Assembly (NCBI GenBank): GCA_947385085.1
Contig: CANDJN010000001.1
Location: 106,697 to 170,696, forward strand
Source of the DNA: an uncultured Erysipelotrichaceae bacterium
Lineage (GTDB): Bacteria; Bacillota_I; Bacilli_A; Erysipelotrichales; Erysipelotrichaceae
Length of the DNA stretch: 64,000 bases
Reading direction: 5' to 3'
Of the stretch, positions 51,387 through 60,644 are shown piece after piece (the stretch's first letter is position 1; each line of letters opens with the position of its first letter). The notes beneath the pieces were generated by a model, which saw only the letters and a list, made by a program, of their open reading frames with translations, searched no databases and was not told the origin of the DNA. Made by a program: the position numbers and the translations under genes.

Positions 51387-51410
51387 TCACCATAAGGTGA
51401 GATTTTTTTT
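51387..51410 (+). promoter_or_regulatory. Small hairpin with T run in the glyS leader
   Basis: TCACC (51387-51391) and GGTGA (51396-51400) form a 5-bp stem with a 4-nt loop, followed by GA and eight T residues, 23 nt before the glyS start. It resembles a weak intrinsic terminator within the leader. No T-box sequence is found. Confidence 0.4.
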
Positions 51411-51432
51411 GAAAGGGGTCAATAACGAGGTC

Positions 51433-52806
51433 ATGAACGAGAAAAATTTTGAAACGGTAGTTGCTCATGCAAAAAACTCCGGTTTCGTTTATCAAGGCAG
51501 TGAAATTTACGGTGGATTGTCAAATACGTGGGATTTTGGACCGCTGGGTGTAGAACTGAAAGAGAACATCAAAAAGGCTTGGTGGCGCAAATTTATTCAG
51601 GAGAGCCCACAGAATGTCGGCATTCAATCAGCGATCTTAATGAATCCCCAGGTTTGGGTTGCCAGTGGTCATGTGGGAGGGTTCAGTGATCCCTTGATGG
51701 ATTGCAAGCAGTGCCATACACGTCATCGTGCTGACAATTTGATTGAGGAGCATTCCCATCATGAAGTGAATCCCAGCGGCTGGTCTAATGAACAGATGAT
51801 GGATTATATTCGTGACCATCATGTGGCATGTCCCGATTGCGGCGCTCATGATTTCACCGATATTCGGCAATTTAATTTGATGTTCAAAACATTTCAGGGT
51901 GTTTTGGAGGACGCAAAGAATGCGATTTATCTGCGACCGGAAACGGCACAGGGCATGTTTGTCAATTTTAAAAACGTTCAGCGTACTACGCGTCGCAAGC
52001 TGCCCTTTGGGATCGGCCAAATTGGTAAAAGCTTTCGTAATGAAATCACTCCCGGTAATTTCATCTTCCGTACCCGCGAGTTTGAACAGATGGAATTGGA
52101 ATTTTTCACAAAGCCGGGTGAGGATTTAAAGTGGTATGAATATTATAAAGACTTCTGTATGCAATTTCTGTTGAATCTTGGTATGAACAAGGATCATCTG
52201 CGAATCCGTGAGCATTCGCAAGAGGAACTGTCTCATTATTCCAAGGGAACCAGTGACATCGAATATCAATTTTCATTTGGATGGGGTGAATTATGGGGCA
52301 TTGCGGATCGTACCGATTATGATTTAACGTGTCATCAGAATACCTCAAAGCAGAATTTGGAATACTTCGATCAGGAAAGCGGCGAAAAATTCCTGCCGTA
52401 CTGCATCGAACCAGCGGTCGGTGTAGAGCGATTGATGCTGGCATTCCTATGCGATGCCTATGATGAAGAAAAGCTGGAAAACGATTCACGAGTTGTTTTG
52501 CGCTTACATCCATTCTTGGCACCGATTAAGGTATGTATTATGCCATTATCCAAGAAATTACAGGAGCCGGCAATGGAATTGTTTAAGTTGCTGGCACCAA
52601 TTGGATATTGTGAATACGATGAATCCGGCAGTATCGGTAAACGGTATCGCCGTCAAGATGCGATCGGTACGCCATATTGTGTCACAGTGGACTTTGAAAC
52701 GGCACAGGATGGCTGTGTAACGGTGCGGGAACGTGATTCTATGCAACAAGAACGGGTAAAAATTGATGATTTAGTATCATATATTGAAAAACGTATAAAA
52801 CTATAA
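51433..52806 (+). CDS. glyS: Glycyl-tRNA synthetase (alpha2 type)
   Basis: The 457-residue class II synthetase charges tRNA-Gly. It is the single-chain dimeric form (GlyQS), not the alpha/beta form of Bacillus subtilis. It has the GSEIYGGLSNTWDFGPLG start and a zinc-like CxxC...CxxC insertion (CKQC and CPDC). Motif 2 has FRNEI and FRTREFEQMELEFF, and motif 3 has EPAVGVERLMLAF. ATG 51433 matches the N-terminus of family members; the frame is open further upstream by chance. Confidence 0.96.
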   Translation: MNEKNFETVVAHAKNSGFVYQGSEIYGGLSNTWDFGPLGVELKENIKKAWWRKFIQESPQNVGIQSAILMNPQVWVASGHVGGFSDPLMDCKQCHTRHRADNLIEEHSHHEVNPSGWSNEQMMDYIRDHHVACPDCGAHDFTDIRQFNLMFKTFQGVLEDAKNAIYLRPETAQGMFVNFKNVQRTTRRKLPFGIGQIGKSFRNEITPGNFIFRTREFEQMELEFFTKPGEDLKWYEYYKDFCMQFLLNLGMNKDHLRIREHSQEELSHYSKGTSDIEYQFSFGWGELWGIADRTDYDLTCHQNTSKQNLEYFDQESGEKFLPYCIEPAVGVERLMLAFLCDAYDEEKLENDSRVVLRLHPFLAPIKVCIMPLSKKLQEPAMELFKLLAPIGYCEYDESGSIGKRYRRQDAIGTPYCVTVDFETAQDGCVTVRERDSMQQERVKIDDLVSYIEKRIKL

Positions 52807-52819
52807 CAGGAGTGATTGT

Positions 52820-54577
52820 TTGAGCCGTTTGAATGAACAGGAAATCAACGAGATTCGATCCAAAGCAAACATCGTAGAGGTTATCTCTCATTATTTGCCG
52901 ATCACGAGAAAAGGAAAGAGCTATAGTGCAATATGTCCCTTTCACGATGATCATGATCCGTCGATGTCGATTTCCGAAGATAAGCAAATATTCAAATGCT
53001 TTGTATGCGGCAGCGGAGGTAACGTATTCAGCTTCGTTCAGAAATATGAACAGATTTCTTTTGTAGAGGCTGTTTACAAGGTTGCGGAAATCATCGGGAT
53101 GGTGATGGAGCGACCGCTGGAAGTGAAAGCTCCTGTATTGGATCCTCATGCGGCAGCACTTCATAAAGTATGCAAGGATGCGATTGAATACACGCATTAT
53201 GAACTACAGACACCTGATGGTGATCAAGTGAAGCGGTATTTATACCAACGCGGTATCGATGACGCTATGATCGAGCGATTTGCGCTCGGATTCAATCCCC
53301 CCAATGATGCATTATATCGCTTCCTTCATGCGAAGAAGCATTCCGATGAACATATTATTGAGGCAGGCATGGCACGGATGAATCCACAGGGAATCAACGA
53401 TGTATTTTCTCAGCGAATGATGATTCCCATACATAACGAAAACGGCGAACCGGTCGGCTTTACGGCACGGCGGCTGTTGGACAACGAAGAAGCCAAATAC
53501 ATCAATACACAGGAAACCTATATTTACCATAAGGGCGATTTGATCTTCAATTACCATCGTGCAAGAAGTGAAGCGCGCAAGGCAAAATGCGTCTATTTGG
53601 TAGAGGGTGCTATGGATGTGCTGGCATTGGAAAAGGTAGGAATTCATCATGCCGTTGCGATGCTGGGAACGGCGTGCACTAAAGAACAGCTGCGTTTATT
53701 GGGAAAGCTTGGTGTGGACGTCATCGTATGCTACGATGGCGATACCGCCGGAAAAAATGCGACGTATAAATTTGGCAAACTGGCCAAAGGGAAGCTTGCG
53801 TTTACGATTGTGGACAATCGCACTGGTTTAGATCCTGATGAAATCATTGATGCTTATGGCAAAGATGAACTTCATAAAACGCTACATAAAACCATATCGT
53901 GGATTGATTTTCTGTTTGATTACTTGTTGAATCGCTACGATCTGGAAAACTATTCGCAAAAAAAGGAATACGCATTGGAGCTCGCTGCGGAAATCACTGA
54001 ATTAAAGGACGACTTCGAAAAAAACAACTATTATATCCGACTTCGGGAATGTACCGGGTTTGATATGAGTGTGCAGAAAGAAAAAGCGCCGCAAAAAGTC
54101 AGTGATAAAAGACGGGAACCTACGTATCTTGTATATCCTAAATCAGGCATACAGGCGGCGGAATATGAAATCCTTTCCCAGATGTTAATCGCTCGCAGTG
54201 CCAGTATTCTGTTTCGTGATGAGCTTGGCTCATTAAAGGATGCCACAAGCAATGCGCTGGCGATGCATATGATTGATTACTATCGCACTCATACAACCAT
54301 AGAGATTGCGGATTTCCTGAATACGATTCAGGAGGAATCAGTAAAAAAGCTGTTGTTAGAGATTGTGGATTGGGAACTGGCAAGTGAAACGGTCAATTTG
54401 GAGGCGTTACATGAAGCAATTATCAAACTGAAGGTATGTTTATTGGATGAAAAAATCGCATCGCTGATTCAAAAGGCAGGTGCGCTGAACGATCCGATTC
54501 AAAAAGCGAAGGTTGCCGATGAACGAATTCAGCTGATTCGTAAACGAAATGAATTGTTCATGAAAAGGGAGGAGTAA
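52820..54577 (+). CDS. dnaG: DNA primase
   Basis: The 585-residue primase makes RNA primers at the replication fork. It has the CHC2 zinc finger C39-H42-C60-C63 and a TOPRIM domain (VEGAMDVLAL and CYDGDTAG). A C-terminal helicase-interaction domain follows. The start is TTG 52820 behind AGGAGTGAT. The stop shares one base with the rpoD start, the classical macromolecular-synthesis order. Confidence 0.96.
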   Translation: MSRLNEQEINEIRSKANIVEVISHYLPITRKGKSYSAICPFHDDHDPSMSISEDKQIFKCFVCGSGGNVFSFVQKYEQISFVEAVYKVAEIIGMVMERPLEVKAPVLDPHAAALHKVCKDAIEYTHYELQTPDGDQVKRYLYQRGIDDAMIERFALGFNPPNDALYRFLHAKKHSDEHIIEAGMARMNPQGINDVFSQRMMIPIHNENGEPVGFTARRLLDNEEAKYINTQETYIYHKGDLIFNYHRARSEARKAKCVYLVEGAMDVLALEKVGIHHAVAMLGTACTKEQLRLLGKLGVDVIVCYDGDTAGKNATYKFGKLAKGKLAFTIVDNRTGLDPDEIIDAYGKDELHKTLHKTISWIDFLFDYLLNRYDLENYSQKKEYALELAAEITELKDDFEKNNYYIRLRECTGFDMSVQKEKAPQKVSDKRREPTYLVYPKSGIQAAEYEILSQMLIARSASILFRDELGSLKDATSNALAMHMIDYYRTHTTIEIADFLNTIQEESVKKLLLEIVDWELASETVNLEALHEAIIKLKVCLLDEKIASLIQKAGALNDPIQKAKVADERIQLIRKRNELFMKREE

Positions 54578-55806
54578 TGGGCATGAATCAAGCAAAGAAG
54601 AGTAAAAAGGAGACGCTTATGCAGGAATATAAAACACTGGATGAAATTAAGGAAGAATTGGCACAGTCATATCAAATTCATCATGTCTTATACCAAAGTG
54701 ATGTGATGGATGCTTGCGAGCACCTGGATTTGGATGATCATGAATTTGATGCATTATTGGCATGGTTTAAAAATAATGGCATTCAAGTGAAGAACGATGA
54801 GGATGATGAAACGATCAACTTAAATGAAGAAAATTTATCCAGCGATGATGAAGATTTAGACTATGTCGACGATCAGGATCTGGATCGCATGGATGATTTG
54901 GATCACATTGATACTTTAGCCAGTGATATTGAGACGTTGGAACAATCCTTTGCGAATTCTGCTCATACGAAAATCAATGATCCTGTGAAGATGTATTTAA
55001 AGGAAATCGGCAGGGTAGATTTGTTGGATCCCAAGGATGAACCGGAAATTGCCCGGCGCATTCAGGAAGGGGATGAAGATGCTAAACGCAAGCTGATTGC
55101 GGCGAATTTGCGGCTTGTTGTTTCGATAGCGAAGAAATATGTCGGTCGGGGTATGCTGTTTCTTGACTTGATTCAGGAAGGAAATATGGGCTTGGTTAAA
55201 GCCGTAGAGAAATTTGATTATACCAAGGGCTTTAAGTTTTCCACATATGCGACTTGGTGGATTCGTCAGGCGATCACTCGTGCGATTGCCGATCAGGCAC
55301 GAACGATTCGTATTCCCGTACATATGGTGGAAACCATTAATAAATTGACCCGCATTCAGCGTCAGCTCGTGCAGGATTTAGGCCGTGATCCTACGGCGGA
55401 AGAAATTGCAGAGCGCATGGAAAATATCACACCGGAGAAAGTTCGCGAAATTCAAAAAATTGCGCTGGAACCAGTGTCGCTGGAAACACCGATCGGAGAA
55501 GAAGATGATTCTCATCTGGGTGATTTCATCGAGGATAAAGAAGCGCTTTCACCGGATGAATATGCCAACAATCAATTGTTGAAGGATGAAATCAATCATG
55601 TGTTACAGGGATTGACGGAACGGGAAGAAAAGGTGCTACGACTGCGTTTTGGTCTTTATGATGGACGTACACGTACCTTAGAAGAGGTCGGCAAGGAATT
55701 CAATGTGACCCGTGAGCGAATCCGTCAGATTGAAGCAAAAGCATTGCGTAAATTAAAGCATCCGACAAGATCCAAGCGATTAAAGGATTTTGTCGATAAA
55801 CCATAA
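54577..55806 (+). CDS. rpoD: Primary sigma factor (RpoD/SigA)
   Basis: The 409-residue housekeeping sigma factor directs RNA polymerase to -35/-10 promoters. It has an acidic region 1.1 (with repeated Asp/Glu between residues 70 and 125), region 1.2 (INDPVKMYLKEIGRVDLL), region 2.4 (FSTYATWWIRQAITRAIADQ) and regions 3 and 4.2 (TLEEVGKEFNVTRERIRQIEA). ATG 54577 overlaps the dnaG stop and has GGGAGGAG upstream. Consensus promoters found in this window agree with this sigma. Confidence 0.98.
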   Translation: MGMNQAKKSKKETLMQEYKTLDEIKEELAQSYQIHHVLYQSDVMDACEHLDLDDHEFDALLAWFKNNGIQVKNDEDDETINLNEENLSSDDEDLDYVDDQDLDRMDDLDHIDTLASDIETLEQSFANSAHTKINDPVKMYLKEIGRVDLLDPKDEPEIARRIQEGDEDAKRKLIAANLRLVVSIAKKYVGRGMLFLDLIQEGNMGLVKAVEKFDYTKGFKFSTYATWWIRQAITRAIADQARTIRIPVHMVETINKLTRIQRQLVQDLGRDPTAEEIAERMENITPEKVREIQKIALEPVSLETPIGEEDDSHLGDFIEDKEALSPDEYANNQLLKDEINHVLQGLTEREEKVLRLRFGLYDGRTRTLEEVGKEFNVTRERIRQIEAKALRKLKHPTRSKRLKDFVDKP

Positions 55807-56474
55807 TGGCGCTGAGTAAGCGCCTTTTGGCGCTTTATGCGATGGTGAAACCGGGAAGCATTGCGGCAGATATTGGGTGTGATCATGCACAGCTGGCGAT
55901 TTCCTTAGTTGAAAACGGAATTTGTGATCATGTTTATGCTTCCGATTTACGATCATCTCCACTTTCAATAGCGAAGCAGGCAGTCAAAGATGCGAACCTC
56001 AGTGAACAAATTTTTTGTTCACAGCGCGATGGCTTAGAAGATTTGGCAAAGGATGTGGATACGGTTCTCATTGCGGGAATGGGTTTTGATACAATTCATC
56101 ACATTCTTACCACACAGGATAACGAAGTTCGTTGGCCACGTCGTTTTATCATTCAAACCAATACTCATCCGGAAAAATTACGGCAATGGATCAGCCAAAA
56201 GCATTATACGATTGATCAAGAGGATCTCGTTTGGGAAGACCGTTTTTATGAAGTCATCGCTTTTCATTGCGGTGATCATGAAGCGTATTGTGAACGTGAA
56301 TGCCGCTATGGTGTTTTTTTAGTTTCTCATCCTCTTTATGAGCCATATTTGCGCCATCGCCTTGATAAAATACGTATCATCTTAGATCATCTGCCCAAGC
56401 AACATGAAAAGTATTTAACACTTCATAAGCAAAAGATGGAATTATTGGAAATATTAGCTGACTTTGAACATTAA
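55806..56474 (+). CDS. trmK: tRNA (adenine(22)-N1)-methyltransferase
   Basis: The 222-residue methyltransferase makes m1A22 in tRNA using SAM. It shows the SAM site AADIGCDHAQLAI, the VYASDLRSSPLSIAKQ strand and the LIAGMGFDTIHHIL segment of the TrmK/YqfN family. A C-terminal helical hairpin follows. Its start overlaps the rpoD stop by one base, placing it in the dnaG-rpoD operon as in Bacillus. A hairpin terminator follows. Confidence 0.93.
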   Translation: MALSKRLLALYAMVKPGSIAADIGCDHAQLAISLVENGICDHVYASDLRSSPLSIAKQAVKDANLSEQIFCSQRDGLEDLAKDVDTVLIAGMGFDTIHHILTTQDNEVRWPRRFIIQTNTHPEKLRQWISQKHYTIDQEDLVWEDRFYEVIAFHCGDHEAYCERECRYGVFLVSHPLYEPYLRHRLDKIRIILDHLPKQHEKYLTLHKQKMELLEILADFEH

Positions 56475-56478
56475 GAAA

Positions 56479-56514
56479 CAGCGGAATGAACATCTATGCA
56501 TTCTGCTGCTTTTT
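56479..56514 (+). terminator. dnaG-rpoD-trmK terminator
   Basis: CAGCGGAATG (56479-56488) pairs with CATTCTGCTG (56499-56508) with one wobble, followed by CTTTTT. Confidence 0.85.
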
Positions 56515-56576
56515 CACGATATAATTCACATGCATCCAATAATCGTATGTATCAAGTATAATTCACAAAGATTGTA

Positions 56577-57494
56577 TTATAAAATTCCCTTTAACAGCTG
56601 ATCCGTATGGATGATAGGACGTTCCTTTTTGGCGTCATAGCCCTCTAAATAAGTGATTACCTGATCACTGAGATAGCTTGGCGTGGAGGCACCAGCAGTT
56701 ACGGCAACGCGTTTTACATCCTTTAGCTGCTCAGCTTTGATATCATTTACATCATCAATTAAATAGACGCGGGGGATGTGAATGGCTTTGCCGATTTGCG
56801 CTAAGCGATGAGAATTATTACTTGAGCGATCACCAACTACATAGAGACAATCGATGCCTTGACCTTTTAGCTGCGCTACCGCTTTTTGGCGAAAGCGCGT
56901 CGCTGAACAGATTTCTTCACTGAATTGAGCGTTGGGATACTGCGCTTGAATTTGATCAAACAGGGGCTGTAATTCAAATTGTGACATCGTCGTTTGATTG
57001 GTGACAAAGATCGAAGCTGACGCAATTTCAGGAATGACATCGCCGACACTCATGAAGTGAATATGATCGCTGAGTGAACATATGGCTTCTGCCTCGGGAT
57101 GGTTGGCTTTACCGATATAAATAATTTCATTCCCTTGTTGTAGCTGCTCTTGTAAGATTTGACGTGTCTTTAATACATCAGGACAGCTGGCATCCACACA
57201 GATTAGACCTTTCCGCTGTGCTTTGTATCTCGCTTGATCGGAGATACCATGAGCGGTAAAGATGACCACACCTTCACTGATATCATCCAACAATTCTTCA
57301 CGGCTTCTATGGGGATCCTCCAGTGTTTCAATGCGATAGGCTTTTAGTGCTTCGATCACATATTGATTATGTACCAGCATGCCTAAAATGGTAATGCGCT
57401 GATGGGGATAATCCTTTGCGCATTGTATAGCCATGCGGATGGCGCGAACCACGCCTTTACAATAACCTCGCGGTACAACTTTTATAACTTCCAT
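56577..57494 (-). CDS. ispH: 4-hydroxy-3-methylbut-2-enyl diphosphate reductase
   Basis: The 305-residue iron-sulfur enzyme makes IPP and DMAPP in the last step of the MEP pathway. Its three cluster cysteines are C12 (RGYCKGV), C104 (DASCPDV) and C196 (EEICSATRFRQ). The TAHGIS segment with the catalytic-pocket His is also visible. It is divergent from cshB. With ispG nearby, the isoprenoid pathway in this organism is the MEP route. The start follows GAGGTGAGC on the minus strand. Confidence 0.96.
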   Translation of the reverse strand: MEVIKVVPRGYCKGVVRAIRMAIQCAKDYPHQRITILGMLVHNQYVIEALKAYRIETLEDPHRSREELLDDISEGVVIFTAHGISDQARYKAQRKGLICVDASCPDVLKTRQILQEQLQQGNEIIYIGKANHPEAEAICSLSDHIHFMSVGDVIPEIASASIFVTNQTTMSQFELQPLFDQIQAQYPNAQFSEEICSATRFRQKAVAQLKGQGIDCLYVVGDRSSNNSHRLAQIGKAIHIPRVYLIDDVNDIKAEQLKDVKRVAVTAGASTPSYLSDQVITYLEGYDAKKERPIIHTDQLLKGIL

Positions 57495-57552
57495 GGACGC
57501 TCACCTCCTCAACATTATACCGCATGAAAGCAGTACATGTACAATCTTTTTA

Positions 57553-57580
57553 TTTACAATCTGATAAAAATCAGTATAAT
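57553..57580 (+). promoter_or_regulatory. cshB-nfo promoter with spacer palindrome
   Basis: TTTACA (57553-57558) and TATAAT (57575-57580) with 16-nt spacing. The spacer holds the palindrome CTGAT-AAAA-ATCAG (57561-57574), which could be an operator. Confidence 0.65.
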
Positions 57581-57616
57581 TAAGACGAATCGAAAGTATG
57601 AAAATGAGGTGATTTT

Positions 57617-58987
57617 ATGAGTGAAATTTTATATCGTGACTACTCGCTAAAAGAGTCGACAAGGGCATTCATTCGCCTCAATCAGTTTGTAAAGCCTACT
57701 GCGATTCAACAACAGGTGATTCCTTTGGCTGTAAAAGGCAAGGATATCATCGGCATATCGGCAACGGGAACCGGCAAGACGCATGCTTTTTTGATTCCGA
57801 TTATGGAGCGGGTGGATCCAAACAAGGATTGTGTTCAAGCTGTTATTACAGTGCCAACCCGCGAATTGGCGATTCAGCTGTATGAGCGATCAAAGCTTAT
57901 GCAAGAAGCGGATTCTAAGCTTAGAGTTCGCTTGATCAGCGGAGGCAGAGAAAAGTCCAAAATGAACGAGAGTCTAAAGGTACAGCCACATATTGTCATC
58001 GGTACGCCGGGACGCATTCGTGATTTGTTTTTAAATGAACAGACGCTGTTATTACAGAATGTGGATATTTTGGTCGTGGATGAGGCAGATATGACCTTGG
58101 AGTTTGGCTTTTTAGAAGATATTGATGTAGTGGCTTCGCGTATGAGCAAGGATTTGCAGATGATGAGCTTTTCTGCGACCATTCCGGAAGAGTTGAAACC
58201 CTTTTTAAAAAAATATATGACTCAGCCAACGGTTGTTAACGTAGCGAAAGATGAACAATTTCAGCCGCAAATTGAACATGTGCTAGTACCATGTCGACCA
58301 CTTGATTATGCTCATAAGGTTTTGGAGCTCCTGCCAACCTTTCATCCGTATGTTTGCCTGATCTTTGCCAATACTCGAAAAGAAGCAGCCCAAATGGCAC
58401 AATTGATGCGTGATAGCGGCTATGGAGTAATTGAGCTGCATGGAGACCTGACACCGCGGGAGCGTACAAGATCTATGAAACAGCTGATGCAGCTGGATCG
58501 AAGTTATGTCGTAGCGACTGATATTGCTGCACGCGGTATTGATATTGATGGTGTATCTCATGTCATATCCATGGGTTTTCCCAAGGAAACAGAGTATTAT
58601 ATTCATCGCAGCGGGCGTACTGGACGCAGTGGTAAAAGCGGTGTTTGTTATGCGTTATATCAGGATCAGGATGAACCGCTTATCAAAGCGCTCCAAAAGC
58701 ATGGAATTGAATTTCATCATCGCCAACTGAAACAAGGAAAATGGGTGGACTTGAACGAAAAAAATGCCAAGCGAATGAAAAAAGAGGACCCAATGGCAGC
58801 GGAGATCGGAAAAATTGTGAATCGTCGCAAGCAAAAGGTGAAACCTGGATACAAGATAAAGCGCAGGCAGGAAGTAGAAAAACTGCGCCGCAAGGCAAAG
58901 CGAGCGATGATTCAAAAGGATATTCAAAGACAAAAGAAAGAGCGGGCAAAGGCACGTCAAATAGAAAAGCGAGGGGATCGTTCATGA
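57617..58987 (+). CDS. cshB: DEAD-box RNA helicase CshB-like
   Basis: The 456-residue helicase has the Q motif (QFVKPTAIQQQVIPLA), Walker A SATGTGKTH, PTRELAIQ, TPGRIRD, VDEADM (DEAD in DEAD-box form), SAT, and HRSGRTGRSGKSG in domain 2. A basic C-terminal tail rich in Lys/Arg (about 390-456) likely binds RNA. The order ispH-cshB-nfo matches Bacillus yqfP-yqfR-yqfS, which supports CshB. Bacillus CshB serves cold growth and RNA turnover. It overlaps nfo by 4 nt. Confidence 0.92.
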   Translation: MSEILYRDYSLKESTRAFIRLNQFVKPTAIQQQVIPLAVKGKDIIGISATGTGKTHAFLIPIMERVDPNKDCVQAVITVPTRELAIQLYERSKLMQEADSKLRVRLISGGREKSKMNESLKVQPHIVIGTPGRIRDLFLNEQTLLLQNVDILVVDEADMTLEFGFLEDIDVVASRMSKDLQMMSFSATIPEELKPFLKKYMTQPTVVNVAKDEQFQPQIEHVLVPCRPLDYAHKVLELLPTFHPYVCLIFANTRKEAAQMAQLMRDSGYGVIELHGDLTPRERTRSMKQLMQLDRSYVVATDIAARGIDIDGVSHVISMGFPKETEYYIHRSGRTGRSGKSGVCYALYQDQDEPLIKALQKHGIEFHHRQLKQGKWVDLNEKNAKRMKKEDPMAAEIGKIVNRRKQKVKPGYKIKRRQEVEKLRRKAKRAMIQKDIQRQKKERAKARQIEKRGDRS

Positions 58988-59865
58988 TTATCGGCTCACA
59001 TGTATCAATGAGTGCTCCACAATATTTATTGGGCGCAGTGGAAGAAGCGGCATCCTATGGAGCCAATGCTTTGATGGTATATACTGGGCCACCGCAAAAT
59101 ACGCGCCGTAAGCCGGTCAGTGAAATGAAAGTTGAGGAAGCGCACCAGCGCATGAAGGAATGCGGCATGGATGATCAATCACTGATCATCCACGCTCCTT
59201 ATATCATTAATCTGGCCAACTGTGTCAAGCCGGAAACCTTTGAACTTGCGGTCAGCTTTTTAAAGCAGGAAATCAAGCGGGTTCAGGAAATGCAGGCAAA
59301 TATTTTGGTGCTGCATCCGGGATCGCATGTACAAGCGGGTGAAGATGCAGGATTGCAAAAGATTGTCGCAGGTCTGAATGAGGCCATGGAACAAATGGGA
59401 AATGTTTATATCGCATTAGAAACAATGAGCGGCAAGGGCAGCGAATTAGGCTATCACTTTGAACAAATCCGCTATATTCTGGATCATGCGAAATACTGTA
59501 ATCATATCAAGGTGTGCCTAGATACGTGTCATGTCCATGACGCCGGCTATGATGTCAGTGAATTTGATGCGCTGCTCGATGAATTTGATCACGTGATCGG
59601 CTTTGATCGGTTGGCATGTCTTCATATCAATGATTCTAAAAATGTAAGGGGAGCGAAAAAAGACCGTCACGCCAATATCGGCTTTGGCGAGATCGGCTTT
59701 TCCTCGTTACATAAAATCGTTCATCATCCTAAACTGGAGAATGTGGTAAAGATTTTAGAAACCCCCTATGTAAAGGATCATCCGCCTTATCGCCACGAGA
59801 TTGCCATGTTAAAATCAGGTGAATTTGATGAGAATCTGTTGGAACGAATTCAGGAGGAAGCATAA
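58984..59865 (+). CDS. nfo: Endonuclease IV (AP endonuclease)
   Basis: The 293-residue zinc enzyme cuts DNA at abasic sites in base excision repair. Family motifs are GSHVSMSAP at the start, LHPGSHV, ALETMSGKGSELG, CLDTCHVHDAGYD and LHINDSKNVRGAKKDRHANIG (in part). Metal-binding His, Glu and Asp residues are all in place. ATG 58984 overlaps the cshB stop; the longer upstream frame inside cshB is rejected. Confidence 0.96.
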   Translation: MIIGSHVSMSAPQYLLGAVEEAASYGANALMVYTGPPQNTRRKPVSEMKVEEAHQRMKECGMDDQSLIIHAPYIINLANCVKPETFELAVSFLKQEIKRVQEMQANILVLHPGSHVQAGEDAGLQKIVAGLNEAMEQMGNVYIALETMSGKGSELGYHFEQIRYILDHAKYCNHIKVCLDTCHVHDAGYDVSEFDALLDEFDHVIGFDRLACLHINDSKNVRGAKKDRHANIGFGEIGFSSLHKIVHHPKLENVVKILETPYVKDHPPYRHEIAMLKSGEFDENLLERIQEEA

Positions 59866-60593
59866 TGAAAAAGCGACTATTTTTAGTCATAGCATGTTTA
59901 TTGATGCTGGGTGGCTGTAATCAAGGTGATGCGAGTAAGGAAACCACGAATAATGATGCGCAGCTGATTCAATTTGAAGATGCGCAAAGCGGAGATGTGA
60001 TCGCTACGATGACAACGAGTATGGGAGTCATTAAGCTGCACTTGTTTCCCAAAGAAGCCCCCAAAGCAGTGGAGAACTTTGTGACACACGCCAAAGAAGG
60101 TTATTACAATCATTTAACCTTTCATCGTGTCATATCGGATTTTATGATTCAAGGCGGTGATCCCAAGGGGAATGGCACCGGCGGCGAAAGCATATGGCAT
60201 GAGCCGTTTGAGGATGAGTTCAGTGATCGCCTATACCATTTTAACGGCGCATTGTCGATGGCCAATTCGGGCAAGGACACCAATGGATCGCAGTTTTTCA
60301 TCATTCAAAATTCTGACGGCAGCGCTTATAACGAGGATTATTTTGAAAATGTGTATGCACAGGCACAGAAGCGCGGATGGGCAAATGCCGGTTATGTACA
60401 TCCGGACAACGTAAAAGAAAAATACCGTGAAGTCGGCGGCATTCCTTATTTGGATCACCAACATACGGTATTCGGTTATGTTATTGAAGGAATGGATGTT
60501 GTGGAACAGATCGCATCGGTACAAACCGGTGTCGAGGATCGTCCCGTCGTTGACATCCTGATTGAAAACATCACCATTGAAGTCGTGAAATAA
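59865..60593 (+). CDS. Cyclophilin-type peptidyl-prolyl isomerase, lipoprotein
   Basis: The 242-residue protein has a lipoprotein signal with lipobox LGGC (C18), a short linker and a cyclophilin domain. Signature parts are FHRVISDFMIQGGDPKGNGTGG, the SMANSGKDTNGSQFFI block, and a later HTVFGYVIEGMDVVEQI. It should speed proline isomerisation in proteins on the outer face of the membrane. An insertion of about 35 residues (around 165-200) separates two core parts. It starts inside the nfo stop codon behind AGGAGGAAG. Confidence 0.93.
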   Translation: MKKRLFLVIACLLMLGGCNQGDASKETTNNDAQLIQFEDAQSGDVIATMTTSMGVIKLHLFPKEAPKAVENFVTHAKEGYYNHLTFHRVISDFMIQGGDPKGNGTGGESIWHEPFEDEFSDRLYHFNGALSMANSGKDTNGSQFFIIQNSDGSAYNEDYFENVYAQAQKRGWANAGYVHPDNVKEKYREVGGIPYLDHQHTVFGYVIEGMDVVEQIASVQTGVEDRPVVDILIENITIEVVK

Positions 60594-60609
60594 GCAAAGA
60601 ATGGTATGC

Positions 60610-60644
60610 AGCGGAAGCGAAGGGTGACTTCAATTCCGCTTTTC
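60610..60644 (+). terminator. Terminator after cyclophilin gene, overlapping ispG end
   Basis: AGCGGAA (60610-60616) pairs with TTCCGCT (60634-60640), with an inner GAAG/CTTC stem, followed by TTTC. Its downstream arm lies within the last codons of the convergent ispG gene. Confidence 0.7.

Noticed and set aside
51220..51432. N-terminal extension of glycyl-tRNA synthetase by 71 codons
   Set aside because: The frame is open by chance through the promoter and leader; family members start at the position of ATG 51433.
51231..51432. T-box riboswitch before glyS
   Set aside because: No GGTGGTACCGCG-type antiterminator sequence is present, in contrast to leuS.
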